This document shows positions 20,431 to 31,101 of a DNA stretch of 64,000 nt, piece after piece. The stretch comes from Photobacterium proteolyticum (GTDB lineage: Bacteria; Pseudomonadota; Gammaproteobacteria; Enterobacterales; Vibrionaceae), in NCBI RefSeq assembly GCF_001939735.1, contig NZ_MJIL01000045.1, positions 1 to 64,000 of the forward strand, read 5' to 3'. The notes below the pieces were generated by a model. The model saw only the letters and a program-made list of their open reading frames with translations, was not told the origin of the DNA and made no database searches. The position numbers and the translations under genes were made by a program. The first letter of the stretch is position 1. Every line of letters starts with the position of its first letter.

Positions 20431-21225
20431 ATGATAGATATCGGGGTCAACTTGACCAATAGTCGTTTTGACAAGGATCGCGAGGCGGTGATTGAGCGGG
20501 CGAAGGAGGCTGGTGTCATAGGCCTGGTGTTGACCGGAACCTGTATCGAAGAAAGCCGTCAGGCGCAGGCGATGGCCCGCCAATGGCCTCAATATTGTTA
20601 CAGTACGGCCGGGGTACATCCGCATGATGCCAAAATGGTCTCCGATTTGGCTCTGCCGGCTATCCGCCAGTTGGCGGCAGAGCCGGAAGTGGTGGCAATC
20701 GGTGAATGCGGGCTGGACTTTAATCGTGATTTCTCGCCACGGCCGCAGCAGGAAGCAGTTTTTGAGGCGCAGCTGGCCTTGGCGGCGGAGCTCAATATGC
20801 CCGTCTTCATGCACTGCCGTGATGCCCATGAGCGCTTTCTGGCCATCTTGAAACCGTGGCGTGACCGGCTTCCGGCCGCAGTGCTGCACTGCTTTACCGG
20901 TAGCGAGGCGGAGCTGAAAGAGTGTCTGGACATGGATCTGCATATTGGCATTACCGGCTGGGTATGTGACGAGCGCCGGGGCACTGAGTTGCGCGAGATC
21001 GTGCGTCATATACCGGACAACCGCCTGATGATCGAGACGGACTGCCCTTATTTGCTGCCGCGGGACTACCGGCCGAAGCCCAAGTCCAGCCGTAATGAAC
21101 CTAAGTTTTTGCCGCATATCGCGTCTGTGATTGCCCAGTGTCGCAATCAGGAAACGGCTGAAGTGATTGCCCATTCTTATACTACGACTCAGGCATTTTT
21201 TGCGATCGGATCGCCCGAAGCCTGA
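20431..21225 (+). CDS. tatD: TatD-family metal-dependent DNase
   Basis: TatD is a TIM-barrel 3'-5' exonuclease with two metal ions. Ligand motifs are visible: [10 protein letters not shown] (Glu, Asp), [12 protein letters not shown] (His) and VLHCFTGS (His), and [12 protein letters not shown] (Asp). The sequence closely follows E. coli TatD, including [12 protein letters not shown] prefer ATG 20431 ([13 protein letters not shown]), which has GGA seven bases upstream; ATG 20419 would add four residues. Despite the name it is separated from tatABC by a terminator here. Confidence 0.93.
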   Translation: MIDIGVNLTNSRFDKDREAVIERAKEAGVIGLVLTGTCIEESRQAQAMARQWPQYCYSTAGVHPHDAKMVSDLALPAIRQLAAEPEVVAIGECGLDFNRDFSPRPQQEAVFEAQLALAAELNMPVFMHCRDAHERFLAILKPWRDRLPAAVLHCFTGSEAELKECLDMDLHIGITGWVCDERRGTELREIVRHIPDNRLMIETDCPYLLPRDYRPKPKSSRNEPKFLPHIASVIAQCRNQETAEVIAHSYTTTQAFFAIGSPEA

Positions 21226-22323
<1,098 letters not shown>

Positions 22324-22381
22324 GACTCCACGGAGTATTGGCTAGCCACAGGGGCGGGATAGGAGTATCTCGCCTCTTGTT

Positions 22382-22843
22382 TTATGGCTGTACGTTGCGG
22401 TTGATGGGGTTCTGCAGCGAAATCAGGGTCTCGGTAGACTGCACCTCATCAATCGCCTGCAGCTTGTCGATCAGCACATACTGCAGCTCCTCAATCGACT
22501 TGCACATCAACTTGACGAAAATATTGTACGCGCCGGTGGTGTAATAGGCTTCGACGACCTCGTCCAGCTCGTTGAGCTTGGCAAGAGCCGAATGATAGTC
22601 ACGGGCGGCATTTAGATTGATACCGATAAAGCAGCAGACGTCATAGCCGAGCAGCTTCGGGTTTACGACCACTTCGGTACCGGTAATAATTTCGGCTGCC
22701 CGCATTTTTTCCACCCGGACATGCACCGTGGCAGGGCTGACATTGAACCGCTTGGCCATTTCTGCATAAGGGATCCTGGCATCATTCATCAGGGCGTTGA
22801 GGATATCGCGATCTAAATCGTCTATCCGTGGTGGCTGGGTCAT
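22382..22843 (-). CDS. asnC: AsnC, Lrp-family regulator
   Basis: The 153-residue protein has the Lrp/AsnC layout: a helix-turn-helix (LDRDILNALMNDARIPYAEMA, then VSPATVHVRVEKM) and a C-terminal RAM ligand domain. The stretches LGYDVCCFIGI, EVVEAYYTTG and IQ/VQSTETLI-LQNPI follow E. coli AsnC very closely, so this is asnC rather than lrp. AsnC in E. coli responds to asparagine and controls asnA. No asnA is adjacent here. It is divergent from the GGDEF-EAL gene. Confidence 0.92.
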   Translation of the reverse strand: MTQPPRIDDLDRDILNALMNDARIPYAEMAKRFNVSPATVHVRVEKMRAAEIITGTEVVVNPKLLGYDVCCFIGINLNAARDYHSALAKLNELDEVVEAYYTTGAYNIFVKLMCKSIEELQYVLIDKLQAIDEVQSTETLISLQNPINRNVQP

Positions 22844-23006
22844 GGTTTTGTATTATCCCTTGTTTATCCGATACAGCTCATATCTTATACTGAGCTGGCT
22901 TCAGTATCGAATAATCAGACTTAATTGCGCTGTATTTAGACAGCTGCGCCGGCAGCTAGGCCTGCGCATTCGATGGACTTTGACGATAGGGATATTTCTA
23001 CGTTCT

Positions 23007-26000
23007 ATGCGCTTTCTAGCTTTGTTTTTGGTGCTGCTGGTGGCACCTGCCTATGCCCATGTTTATGCCCAGGTCAAAGATACCCTGGTTATTCATTCCT
23101 ACCACCAGGGCATGCAATGGACGGATTCGTTGCAGGCAGGGCTGGAGTCAGCCTCGAAGCCGCATGATATTCCCCTTCATGTCAGCTATATGGACAGCAA
23201 ACGCTATCAGTCTGAAAGTTACCTCAATGAACTGCTCGATATCTACCGGGCCAAATTGACCCGGGAAAAGTACCGGGCAATTGTGGTGACGGATGATCAT
23301 GCCTTGTGGCTGGTGAATCAGCTGTCTGAGGAAGTGGGCGAGACGCCGGTATTGATGGTGGGGATCAATAACTACCAGCCAGAGAAACATGATCAGTTGT
23401 CGCAGGTTGCGGGTGTGCTGGAAGTGAACAACCCGGTAGACAATATTTCCCTGGCCCTGTCGCAGCAGCCTGACTTAAAGCAAATCTATGTGATAGCTGA
23501 CGAGACCTATACCGGACAGGCGATGTGGCAGGAGATCAATGACTACCAGACACTGAACCCGTCTGATTTGGACGTGCACCGATTTACCCCCGGTAAGTTT
23601 GACGACATCTTTTCACGTGCCGCACAACTGCCTGACCAGTCTGCGATTATCTACTTAAGCTATTACTTTGACAGTAATGGCGAGTATATGGGAAGCCGCG
23701 CTTTCGTTGATGCGCTGACCAAGGTTGCCTCGGCACCTGTATATGCTTCCTACCGTTACTTGCTGGAGCATGGTGTGGTCGGGGGCGTCATGAGCAGTGG
23801 CTATGAGCAGGGGCAGCAAATCGGCCAGATGCTGGTGGCGGTTATCGATGGCGAAATCAGCGAGCTGCCGATGTTTACCTATAGTGCGGGCAAGGAGATG
23901 TTTAACCACCAGGTTTTACAACGCTGGGGGTTGGGCGTGCCGGATGATGTGGTGGTGATCAATAAACCGCAGAGCTGGTTTGAGCGCTATAGCAAAGAGC
24001 TGCGGGCGATTACCGTGGCTGTGGTGATTATGGGCGCAATCATTGTTTTTCTTAGCTTGATCATTCGCCGGCTACGCAAGAGCGAGCGCAAACTGCAACA
24101 GAGCCGGGCCCTATTTGAAGGGGTGTTTGATCAGAGCTTTCAGTATATCGGCATCCTTGATTATAACGGGGTGTTAATTTCGGGTAACCTGGCTCTCCAG
24201 AACCTGGTCGGTCGCTCAATTATCAAATATGACAGCCCGATGTGGCGCTGGCACTGCTGGGATCAGGATACGGTATCTCGCCTGAGCAAGGCCTTTTATG
24301 CCGCCTGGCAGGATCAGCGGGTCCGCTTTGAGGTCGAGGTCCAGAGTAGTGAGGACGGCCGGCGGGTATTGGATATTGCAATGAAGCGTATGCCGGAGTC
24401 GGTCGGTGAGGCGGAGCAGTTGCTGTTTGAGGCCCGTGATGTGACCTCCCGTCACCAGATGGAAGAAAAGCTGCGTGAGCGGGAAGTCAGTTACCGTCTG
24501 CTGTACGAGCAGCAGCCGGTTATCCTGCTGGCTGTTGATAGTCAGGCTCGCATTCAGTCGGTTAACCAGTTTGCGGCCGATCTGCTGGGCTACAGCAAGC
24601 GTCAGATGCTGGGGCATAAGGTAACGGATTTCTATTTCGATGATGTGCCGTTGCCGCAGCAATATATCTCGGGGGTTCGTGAGAGCAATGCGCAAAAGGT
24701 CTGGCGCCGGCAGCTCAGGTACAAATGTGCTGACGGCCATACCGTCTGGATCCGCGAGACGATTCGTCCTACCCAGTCAAAACTTCAGCTGCTGCTGGTT
24801 GGCGAGGATATTACTTCGACCCGTGAACTGGAGGCGCAGCTGGAGTATCAGGCCTGCCATGACTACCTGACGGACTTGTTTAATCGCAACCATTTTGAAC
24901 AGCAGCTGGAAGAGGTGTTGCTCGAAGCCAGGGAGCTGGAAGCCCGGCATGCCATGCTGTATATCGATCTTGACCAGTTCAAGGTGATTAACGATACCGC
25001 GGGCCATGAAGCCGGTGATGAAGCGTTGAAGCAAGTAGCCCTGTTGCTGCGGGGGATCACCCCGGAGAAGGCTACGCTGTCTCGGCTGGGGGGCGATGAG
25101 TTTGCCATCATACTGCGTCACTGTAGTTCAGATGAGGCGGTGCAGTTTGGTAATGAAATTCTGCACCTGCTGGAAGAGGCTGAGTTTTACTGGCAGAACT
25201 CCCGGTTTAGCTTTAGCGGCTCGATTGGGATCCGGCTTATCGACGAGACGGCCGGTTCGACACAGCAGGTTCATGCCCAGGCGGATACCGCTTGTTATGC
25301 GGCCAAGGACGAGGGACGAAACCGTCTGCACCTTTACCATCCGGATGACGAAGAGCTCAAGCGCCGTGAGCTGGAAATGGAGTGCGTTAACCTGATCCGC
25401 AAGGCACTGGCCGAGAAGCGGCTGGAGTTGCACGCCCAGCAAATAGCCCCGCTAACCTCCACGAGTAACAAACAGCATTACGAGATCCTAGTCAGGATCC
25501 GCGAAAGTGACGGCTCCATGATATCCCCCGGGCTATTTATGCCTGCGGCTGAGCGTTATAACCTGGCACACCTGATTGACCGCTACGTGGTCAATGCTGT
25601 TATTGACTGGCTTGTCGCCCATCCTGAGGCGGTCGAGCAACTGGAGCTGTGCTCGATTAACCTCTCTGGGCAGTCGATGGGCAACCGGGACTTTATCCAG
25701 TTCATGGTGGAGAAAATCAGTAGCTCCGGCCTGCCGACCAACAAGCTGTGTCTGGAAATCACCGAAACGGCGGCCATCGGCAACATGAGCGAGGCGATAC
25801 TGCTCTTTACCCAGCTGAAGTCATTGGGCTGTCTGATTTCGCTGGATGATTTCGGATCCGGGCTGTCTTCGTTTGGCTACCTGAAGCGGATGCCGGTGGA
25901 TATTATCAAGATTGACGGCATGTTTGTGCGTGACATCGCTGACGACGAGATGGATTATTCCATGGTGAAGGCCATCAATGAGCTGGCGAAGAAAATGGGC

Positions 26001-26156
26001 AAGCAGACTGTGGCCGAGTTTGTCGAAAACGAAGCTATCCTCACGAAGCTTGATGATCTCGGTGTCGACTATGCTCAGGGGTATCTGTTTGGCAAACCGC
26101 AGCCACTGGCCGATCTGGTGAGCGAGTTGCGCCAATCCTCGGAGGCAGTGGTATAA
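23007..26156 (+). CDS. membrane sensor protein with periplasmic ABC-substrate-binding-like, PAS, GGDEF and EAL domains
   Basis: This 1049-residue protein probably turns over cyclic di-GMP in response to a periplasmic signal. It has a signal-like N-terminus (MRFLALFLVLLVAPAYA), a periplasmic domain of about 300 residues resembling ABC substrate-binding sensors, a membrane helix near residue 335, two PAS regions (about 370-610), GGDEF (RLGGDEF about 694) and EAL (about 795-1045). The GGDEF motif is intact, but no RxxD inhibitory site precedes it. The EAL signature reads EIL, while ENxS-like, EITETA, DDFGSG, KID and QGYLFGKP motifs are kept, so both activities are possible. The start at 23007 gives a sensible signal peptide; the frame extends further upstream. 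Confidence 0.85.
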   Translation: MRFLALFLVLLVAPAYAHVYAQVKDTLVIHSYHQGMQWTDSLQAGLESASKPHDIPLHVSYMDSKRYQSESYLNELLDIYRAKLTREKYRAIVVTDDHALWLVNQLSEEVGETPVLMVGINNYQPEKHDQLSQVAGVLEVNNPVDNISLALSQQPDLKQIYVIADETYTGQAMWQEINDYQTLNPSDLDVHRFTPGKFDDIFSRAAQLPDQSAIIYLSYYFDSNGEYMGSRAFVDALTKVASAPVYASYRYLLEHGVVGGVMSSGYEQGQQIGQMLVAVIDGEISELPMFTYSAGKEMFNHQVLQRWGLGVPDDVVVINKPQSWFERYSKELRAITVAVVIMGAIIVFLSLIIRRLRKSERKLQQSRALFEGVFDQSFQYIGILDYNGVLISGNLALQNLVGRSIIKYDSPMWRWHCWDQDTVSRLSKAFYAAWQDQRVRFEVEVQSSEDGRRVLDIAMKRMPESVGEAEQLLFEARDVTSRHQMEEKLREREVSYRLLYEQQPVILLAVDSQARIQSVNQFAADLLGYSKRQMLGHKVTDFYFDDVPLPQQYISGVRESNAQKVWRRQLRYKCADGHTVWIRETIRPTQSKLQLLLVGEDITSTRELEAQLEYQACHDYLTDLFNRNHFEQQLEEVLLEARELEARHAMLYIDLDQFKVINDTAGHEAGDEALKQVALLLRGITPEKATLSRLGGDEFAIILRHCSSDEAVQFGNEILHLLEEAEFYWQNSRFSFSGSIGIRLIDETAGSTQQVHAQADTACYAAKDEGRNRLHLYHPDDEELKRRELEMECVNLIRKALAEKRLELHAQQIAPLTSTSNKQHYEILVRIRESDGSMISPGLFMPAAERYNLAHLIDRYVVNAVIDWLVAHPEAVEQLELCSINLSGQSMGNRDFIQFMVEKISSSGLPTNKLCLEITETAAIGNMSEAILLFTQLKSLGCLISLDDFGSGLSSFGYLKRMPVDIIKIDGMFVRDIADDEMDYSMVKAINELAKKMGKQTVAEFVENEAILTKLDDLGVDYAQGYLFGKPQPLADLVSELRQSSEAVV

Positions 26157-26233
26157 TCTTGCCCCTTATATCCCCAGATCGCTCGGTGCGAGCCGTATCG
26201 CCGGGGCTTATTGATTGATTACCGGAGAATTCT

Positions 26234-27004
26234 GTGCAACTCGCTTTAATCTGTGACACGCCTGACCGTCAGCATGAACTGGATGAATTGGCCCTGCGCT
26301 GGGGGCTGAGCCATGATGAAGACAGTACCTTTGCCCTGGTACTGACGAGCGAGAGGCTTGAGCTGCACAAACGTGACGAGCCAAAGCTGGGCGCTGTGTA
26401 TGTCGATCTGGCGGGTGGGGCAGCGTCTCACCGGCGTAAGTTTGGTGGCGGCCGGGGCCAGGCCATCGCCAAGGCGGTTGGGTTGAAGGGCGGCGTGACG
26501 CCGACTGTGGTTGACGGTACGGCCGGGCTGGGTCGCGATGCCTTCGTTCTTGCTTCCCTGGGTTGCAAGGTGCAAATGGTCGAGCGTCACCCGGTGGTGG
26601 CAGCGCTGCTTGATGACGGTCTGCGCCGTGCACAGCAGGATCCCGACATTGGCGGCTGGATCAGTGAGCGGCTGACCTTGCTCCATGCCTCAAGCCATGA
26701 TGCCCTGGAGAAGCTGACTGCGGATCCTGAGTTTGCCGCGCCGGATGTGGTCTACCTTGACCCTATGTATCCGCACAAGAAAAAGTCGGCGTTGGTGAAG
26801 AAAGAAATGCGAGTGTTCCAGACTCTGGTTGGTGCAGACAACGATGCAGACAGCTTGTTGGCACCGGCGATGGCACTGGCAACCAAACGGGTGGTGGTCA
26901 AGCGTCCTGACTACGCCGAATTCTTGGCCGGTCAAAAGCCGTCAACGGCGATAGAGACCAAGAAAAACCGGTTTGATGTCTACGTTTTGGCTGCCATGAA
27001 ATAG
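26234..27004 (+). CDS. rsmJ: 16S rRNA m2G1516 methyltransferase RsmJ
   Basis: RsmJ methylates guanosine 1516 of 16S rRNA. The 256-residue product has [39 protein letters not shown], the SAM site [18 protein letters not shown] (about residue 95), [14 protein letters not shown] and the catalytic-type [23 protein letters not shown]. All follow E. coli RsmJ. The start is GTG 26234 with GGAG six bases upstream. Confidence 0.95.
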   Translation: MQLALICDTPDRQHELDELALRWGLSHDEDSTFALVLTSERLELHKRDEPKLGAVYVDLAGGAASHRRKFGGGRGQAIAKAVGLKGGVTPTVVDGTAGLGRDAFVLASLGCKVQMVERHPVVAALLDDGLRRAQQDPDIGGWISERLTLLHASSHDALEKLTADPEFAAPDVVYLDPMYPHKKKSALVKKEMRVFQTLVGADNDADSLLAPAMALATKRVVVKRPDYAEFLAGQKPSTAIETKKNRFDVYVLAAMK

Positions 27005-27109
27005 AACTGAGCCGATCACTGCTATCACTTTCCTGACTGTTGCTTGCTGCTATGCGGTGATACCCTTAGAAAGAAGAATAATCATTGGCTTTGGCTGAAG
27101 GAGTGGTTA

Positions 27110-27568
27110 ATGGCAAAGTCTTTATGTAAATATCGCCGAGTTGAAATTGTCGATCAGTTTGCCAACATCAGCAAAATAGTCAGTACGCCTAATTTTGTCT
27201 GCAGCAGCTGTGCACGCTCGGCCAGCAGCAAGGAGTACCTGTGCAAACCCAGCGCCCTTAAGAAAGCTGCGTTATTGGCTCCAGTTTCCAAAGTGGCTCC
27301 TGCTCCAAAAATGGCTTCTGAGACAGAAAGGCAGGGCACCAACGTCAGGCCGCTCCCGGCATTGCCTGCTGTGGCTCGCGCCCAGCTGGATGCGGTTGCC
27401 ACCGTTGAGCAGGAGAGTGTGGCTTTGTTGCCGGCTGTGACCAAAAAACAGGTCAAGCGGCTGAAGAAGCTGGCTAAGAAGAAAAACAAGCGGTTGAAGA
27501 AAGCCGCCAAGGCGGTTAAGCGCTATGAGAAGGCGCTGCAGAAGACCAAAAAAGCGTTAAAGCTCTAG
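27110..27568 (+). CDS. uncharacterised protein with N-terminal cysteines and a lysine-rich C-terminus
   Basis: I do not recognise this 152-residue protein. The ATG has AAGGAG at a good distance. The first 46 residues carry cysteines at 6, 31, 34 and 45 (CSSC, then YLC), suggesting a small zinc-ribbon-like fold. A Pro/Ala-rich linker follows (about 50-100). The last 40 residues are almost entirely Lys, Ala and Leu (KKQVKRLKKLAKKKNKRLKKA), forming a very basic helix suited to binding RNA, DNA or ribosomes. It is followed by a strong bidirectional terminator. Nucleic-acid binding is an inference from composition only. Confidence 0.7.
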   Translation: MAKSLCKYRRVEIVDQFANISKIVSTPNFVCSSCARSASSKEYLCKPSALKKAALLAPVSKVAPAPKMASETERQGTNVRPLPALPAVARAQLDAVATVEQESVALLPAVTKKQVKRLKKLAKKKNKRLKKAAKAVKRYEKALQKTKKALKL

Positions 27569-27601
27569 CCGCCTGTAATACCAATTGACAATGACACCAT
27601 T

Positions 27602-27631
27602 AAAAAAGCCTCCGAGTACGGAGGCTTTTTT
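27602..27631. terminator. bidirectional terminator
   Basis: AAAAAAGCCTCCG pairs perfectly with CGGAGGCTTTTTT around AGTA. The T and A runs on both sides allow it to work on both strands: for the lysine-rich protein gene on plus and the small frame on minus. Confidence 0.92.
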
Positions 27632-27644
27632 AATTTCCGGCCGA

Positions 27645-27734
27645 TTATGATTCTTTGATCAAAACCGCTGTCATCAGGCAAGTGATCACAGAAACAACAA
27701 TCCCAGAAACGATTAACCAAGGAAGCATATCCAT
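27645..27734 (-). CDS. possible 29-residue membrane peptide
   Basis: On the minus strand, an ATG at 27734 opens a frame MDMLPWLIVSGIVVSVITCL followed by MTAVLIKES and a TAA. The product is one hydrophobic helix with a short charged C-terminus, as in many bacterial small membrane proteins. AGGTGG lies about eleven bases upstream, a little far. A terminator follows 14 bases after the stop on the same strand. It lies in a 368-base gap otherwise holding only two terminators. Support is moderate and comes only from composition and flanking signals. Confidence 0.4.
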   Translation of the reverse strand: MDMLPWLIVSGIVVSVITCLMTAVLIKES

Positions 27735-27883
27735 AGTTAGTTATCCACCTGTTAGCGACTAGAGATGGCATTGAATAACTTTTACATAATGCTAGCAATA
27801 GGTCAGATATAAGATGAAATGCCTGTTAACACTTGGATACAAACTATCGCGAATAGACACATAAGGTGCTGAATTTAAGAATA

Positions 27884-27909
27884 AAAAAGCACCCAAATGG
27901 GTGCTTTTT
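27884..27909. terminator. terminator after hemY (bidirectional form)
   Basis: AAAAAGCACCC pairs perfectly with GGGTGCTTTTT around AAAT. On the minus strand it ends the hemCDXY operon, 28 bases after the hemY stop. Confidence 0.92.
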
Positions 27910-27936
27910 GTCTCAAAATATCATATTGCTTAAATG

Positions 27937-29124
27937 TTAATTTTTGGCAGGTAGAGCCAGTGTCAGGGCCTGACGGGAAAGATCCGCGGCAGCCTTGCTG
28001 TCGTTCAGTTTTTCCATTACATCAACCAGGTAGCCGTAGTCAGCCATATTCGGTCGTAGCTCGATAGCCTTCTCGAAGTGCTGCTTGGCTTCCTCCCATT
28101 TTTCCTCGCGCATGTACAGCTGTCCCAGTGCACTGTAGGTGCTTGGGTTGCTGCTGTCATAGCGAAGCAGATCTGTCAGGCGGACAATGGCCGGGTGGTA
28201 GTCGGCCAGGTTCAGTGCCGGTACCAGCTCAATCAGATCTTCGTCGTTGTTTTTCTTCAGCGCGTCACGAAGCACGGTGTACGCCTCGCTGTCGGCACTG
28301 TGGCTGCTCATTAGCCTTACAAAGCAGGCAATAAGCTCTGGACGTTGCTTGGTTTTACGGTTGAGGCTGTTCCAGTGGCCCATCAGGCCCTCGCTGCCGC
28401 TTTGCTGGGTAATGTGGGTCATCAGCCCGCATTCGGCTTTGATTTGCAGCTCTGCGGCTTCCTCGGCGGTGATCACACCAAGTTTCTCAAGCTGAGGAAG
28501 CTGTGCCAGTAGCGGTTTCCAGTCTTCCAGTTTCAGGTAACAGTCTTTTAGCAGCGCCAGTAGTACCGGGTTACGGCTGTGCTCGTGCTGAATATCCTGC
28601 AAAGTCGCCACGGCCTGCTCGTACTGCTGCTGACGGAACTGCAGCTTGGCGCGAGTCAGGGCTACAGCCAGGTTTTGACCATCGATATCGGCAGCCAGCT
28701 TCAGGTACTCGTCACGCTGGTTGGCGTCGCCCTGGCTTTGTGCGGCTTCTGCGGCGGCCAGGTAGTTAAGCAGTGGCGCATCGCTGTGTTTGGCGGCTTT
28801 GACAACCAGCTTCTCGGCCTGTTTCCAGTCGCCTTCGATGACCTTCATCAAGCCTGTTGATGTCAGCTGACGAGCTTTACGTGCTTTGCGGCCAGACAGC
28901 CAGCCACGGGTCGAGCTGCCGACAGACAGGATACGCTTGAGAATGGTCTCCAGCAGGAAGAAAGAGCCGAACAGGATCACGACAATCAGGATCAAGGTGG
29001 TCAGGCTCATTTCCAGGGTCTGGTTGGCAACGGAAATCAGCACATAGCCCTGATTGCCCGCCAGCATCGGGCCGGCAACAATACCGGCAATCAGCGCAGC
29101 AACCAGCAATAATAGTTTGATCAT
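27937..29124 (-). CDS. hemY: HemY, inner-membrane TPR protein of the haem operon
   Basis: HemY is a conserved membrane protein encoded with the haem genes; its biochemical role is not firmly known. The 395-residue product has two N-terminal membrane helices (about 3-25 and 40-62; MIKLLLLVAALIAG, TTLILIVVILFGSFFLL), then RGWLSGRKARKARQLTSTGL and TPR-like helical repeats, including NPSTYSALGQLYMREEKWEEAKQHFEKAIELRPN. The start overlaps the end of hemX by four bases. It is the last gene of hemCDXY. Confidence 0.92.
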   Translation of the reverse strand: MIKLLLLVAALIAGIVAGPMLAGNQGYVLISVANQTLEMSLTTLILIVVILFGSFFLLETILKRILSVGSSTRGWLSGRKARKARQLTSTGLMKVIEGDWKQAEKLVVKAAKHSDAPLLNYLAAAEAAQSQGDANQRDEYLKLAADIDGQNLAVALTRAKLQFRQQQYEQAVATLQDIQHEHSRNPVLLALLKDCYLKLEDWKPLLAQLPQLEKLGVITAEEAAELQIKAECGLMTHITQQSGSEGLMGHWNSLNRKTKQRPELIACFVRLMSSHSADSEAYTVLRDALKKNNDEDLIELVPALNLADYHPAIVRLTDLLRYDSSNPSTYSALGQLYMREEKWEEAKQHFEKAIELRPNMADYGYLVDVMEKLNDSKAAADLSRQALTLALPAKN

Positions 29125-30335
29125 GCTGGGTTCTCCTCTGTGCTAAGTGGTTTCACTTGCTGGCGCAGGCGCTCGCTGATGGCATTGGTGATCAGAGGCT
29201 GTGACTTCAGCGTGCTTGGGTAGCTCGCTTCAATATTTTCCTGAGCAAGTTTATCCAGGGTGCTGATGAAGCTTTGCGCGGCAGGATCTTCCATGTCGTA
29301 GAACTGCTCGGCCCACTCTTTGGCCATCATCAGTGACTTGGTGTATAGCTCGCCCTGCTCGCGGTAAACCGACTTGATCGCGGTTTCCAGCTTCGACTTG
29401 ATGTTTTCCTGCAGGTAGAAGTCCTGCTTAGGCGAAAGTAGCGGGATAACGCTGCCGTCGCGGGTACGGTAGGTAACAAAGTGTTCGCTGAAGTTTTTCA
29501 GGGATGTCTTCAGGTTTTCTTTCCAGTCGTCAACAGAAGTTGACACTGTGCCCGACTCGGTCGCTGTCGCTTCCGGCACGATGGCATTGGCCAGCGGCAG
29601 TGTTGCAACGGCTTCCTGCAGGCTGGTCAGACGAAGCACCAGGCCGTCGCGGTCAACACGGGCAACGGCTTTCAGTGCGGTGATGTCACTGTGCATGGCT
29701 TCGCGGATCGGCGTCATGCTTGGATCGTTCAGCTCGGCAATACGGTGATCGGCAGATTCAAGCAGGATGGTGGCACTGGCCGTGTCATGCTCCAGCCATA
29801 GTTTGCGTCCGGCCATTTTGACCAGGTAATCCGCTTCGGCCAGCAGCCAGTCGTTTGGACGGCGTCCTTTCATTTCCGACAGCGCCATTTGCAGGCCGGT
29901 AATTGATTTGCCCTGCTGCGAGATAGAGACACCGGTACGTTGCAGGCTCTTCTCTACTTGGTTGAGGGTTTCTTGTTTGGTGGCGGCAATGCTGTTGGTC
30001 AGGTTGCTTTTTACGCCTGCCAGCTGTTGCTGAAGTTCAGCCATTTTGGCGTTCTGGGCCAGGGTTTGCTGGTGACCGTGGTAGTACAGGCCGGCACCCA
30101 GTGCGATGACGAGGGCAATGGCGATAGCCCCCATTTTACTGCCGCTTTGCTTTTCGGCTGGCTGAGGAGCAGGCGCTGGCTGGCTGGCTTCCGCCTTGGC
30201 TGCTGTTTCCTTCGGTGCAGAGGTTTCAGGTGCCTGGGCTTTGGCACTTGATTGACCTTGCTTGTCCGTTGTTTTTGACACTGCCGATTGTTTGTTATCT
30301 GCAGAGGTTTCGTTATTGGTTTTTTTGTCAGTCAT
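29121..30335 (-). CDS. hemX: HemX, membrane protein of the haem operon
   Basis: HemX is often annotated as uroporphyrinogen methyltransferase, but this 404-residue form lacks such a catalytic domain. It has a low-complexity cytoplasmic N-terminus rich in Lys, Ser, Ala and Gln, one membrane helix (about residues 70-90; MGAIAIALVIALGAGLYYH), a coiled-coil stretch (AKMAELQQQLAGVKSNL) and a conserved periplasmic domain including RRPNDWLLAEADYLVKMAGRKL. It sits between hemD and hemY in the conserved order. Confidence 0.9.
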   Translation of the reverse strand: MTDKKTNNETSADNKQSAVSKTTDKQGQSSAKAQAPETSAPKETAAKAEASQPAPAPQPAEKQSGSKMGAIAIALVIALGAGLYYHGHQQTLAQNAKMAELQQQLAGVKSNLTNSIAATKQETLNQVEKSLQRTGVSISQQGKSITGLQMALSEMKGRRPNDWLLAEADYLVKMAGRKLWLEHDTASATILLESADHRIAELNDPSMTPIREAMHSDITALKAVARVDRDGLVLRLTSLQEAVATLPLANAIVPEATATESGTVSTSVDDWKENLKTSLKNFSEHFVTYRTRDGSVIPLLSPKQDFYLQENIKSKLETAIKSVYREQGELYTKSLMMAKEWAEQFYDMEDPAAQSFISTLDKLAQENIEASYPSTLKSQPLITNAISERLRQQVKPLSTEENPA

Positions 30336-30339
30336 CCGA

Positions 30340-31101
30340 TTATCCCATCGTGCCTATCTTGCTTAGGGTCGTGAAAAGGCAGTTGTTGGCCGCACTCCCC
30401 ACGGTGGAAATTGTACAAAAACCAAGCGTTGTAGCCTGGTCCGCGATTCGTTGGCTTGGTACGAAAAGGTGGCGCTGAAGAAACCAAGCCTTGTTGTCAT
30501 CAGGAATTAAACTACTTAGGTATGCCAGCTGCTCGCCACTGGTGACAACCAGTGCCGACACCTGCCTCGACTGCCATGTCCGGCACAGCTGCTCGCCATC
30601 GAGTGGGTTCCAGCTGCGCAGGTAGGTCTCGCAGTAGCTGACCTCGGCCTTGCGCTGTTGCAAGGTTTGGTAGATCAATTCACGACCGCCGTTGCCGCGT
30701 AAAATCAGTATCCGGCGGTTTTGTATCCGAGCTTGAGCCAGTGCCGGTAATTCCAGTAATCCTTCACTGTCACAGCGCGACTGAGGTGATTGCACGTCGC
30801 TGCCTGTGCACTCGGAGAGTGCTGCGGCAGTTTTGTGCCCAACGGCCATATAATGCACGTTTTTTGGCCAGCTGGCACCTTGTGTTGTTAAGTAATTGTG
30901 CGCCAGGTTCACTGCATGAACACTGACAGCAATCAGAAAATCGCCTGATTGCAGCTGATTTAGCTGGGAAATCAACGTAGGAAGTTGTTTTCCCGGCTGA
31001 ATATCGAGCAATGGTTGGGCAATAGCACTGATCCCCGCTGCATTGAGCTGCTGCGCAAGCTGGTGGCATTCTGGGGCCGGGCGGGTGATCAGTATGGTCA
31101 T
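30340..31101 (-). CDS. hemD: uroporphyrinogen-III synthase HemD
   Basis: HemD closes and rearranges hydroxymethylbilane to uroporphyrinogen III. The family is poorly conserved in sequence, but the 253-residue length, the start [23 protein letters not shown], the segment YMAVGHKTAAALSE and VVTSGEQL match it. Position supports the call: its ATG overlaps the hemC stop (ATGA at 31098-31103) and hemX follows. Confidence 0.92.
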   Translation of the reverse strand: MTILITRPAPECHQLAQQLNAAGISAIAQPLLDIQPGKQLPTLISQLNQLQSGDFLIAVSVHAVNLAHNYLTTQGASWPKNVHYMAVGHKTAAALSECTGSDVQSPQSRCDSEGLLELPALAQARIQNRRILILRGNGGRELIYQTLQQRKAEVSYCETYLRSWNPLDGEQLCRTWQSRQVSALVVTSGEQLAYLSSLIPDDNKAWFLQRHLFVPSQRIADQATTLGFCTISTVGSAANNCLFTTLSKIGTMG

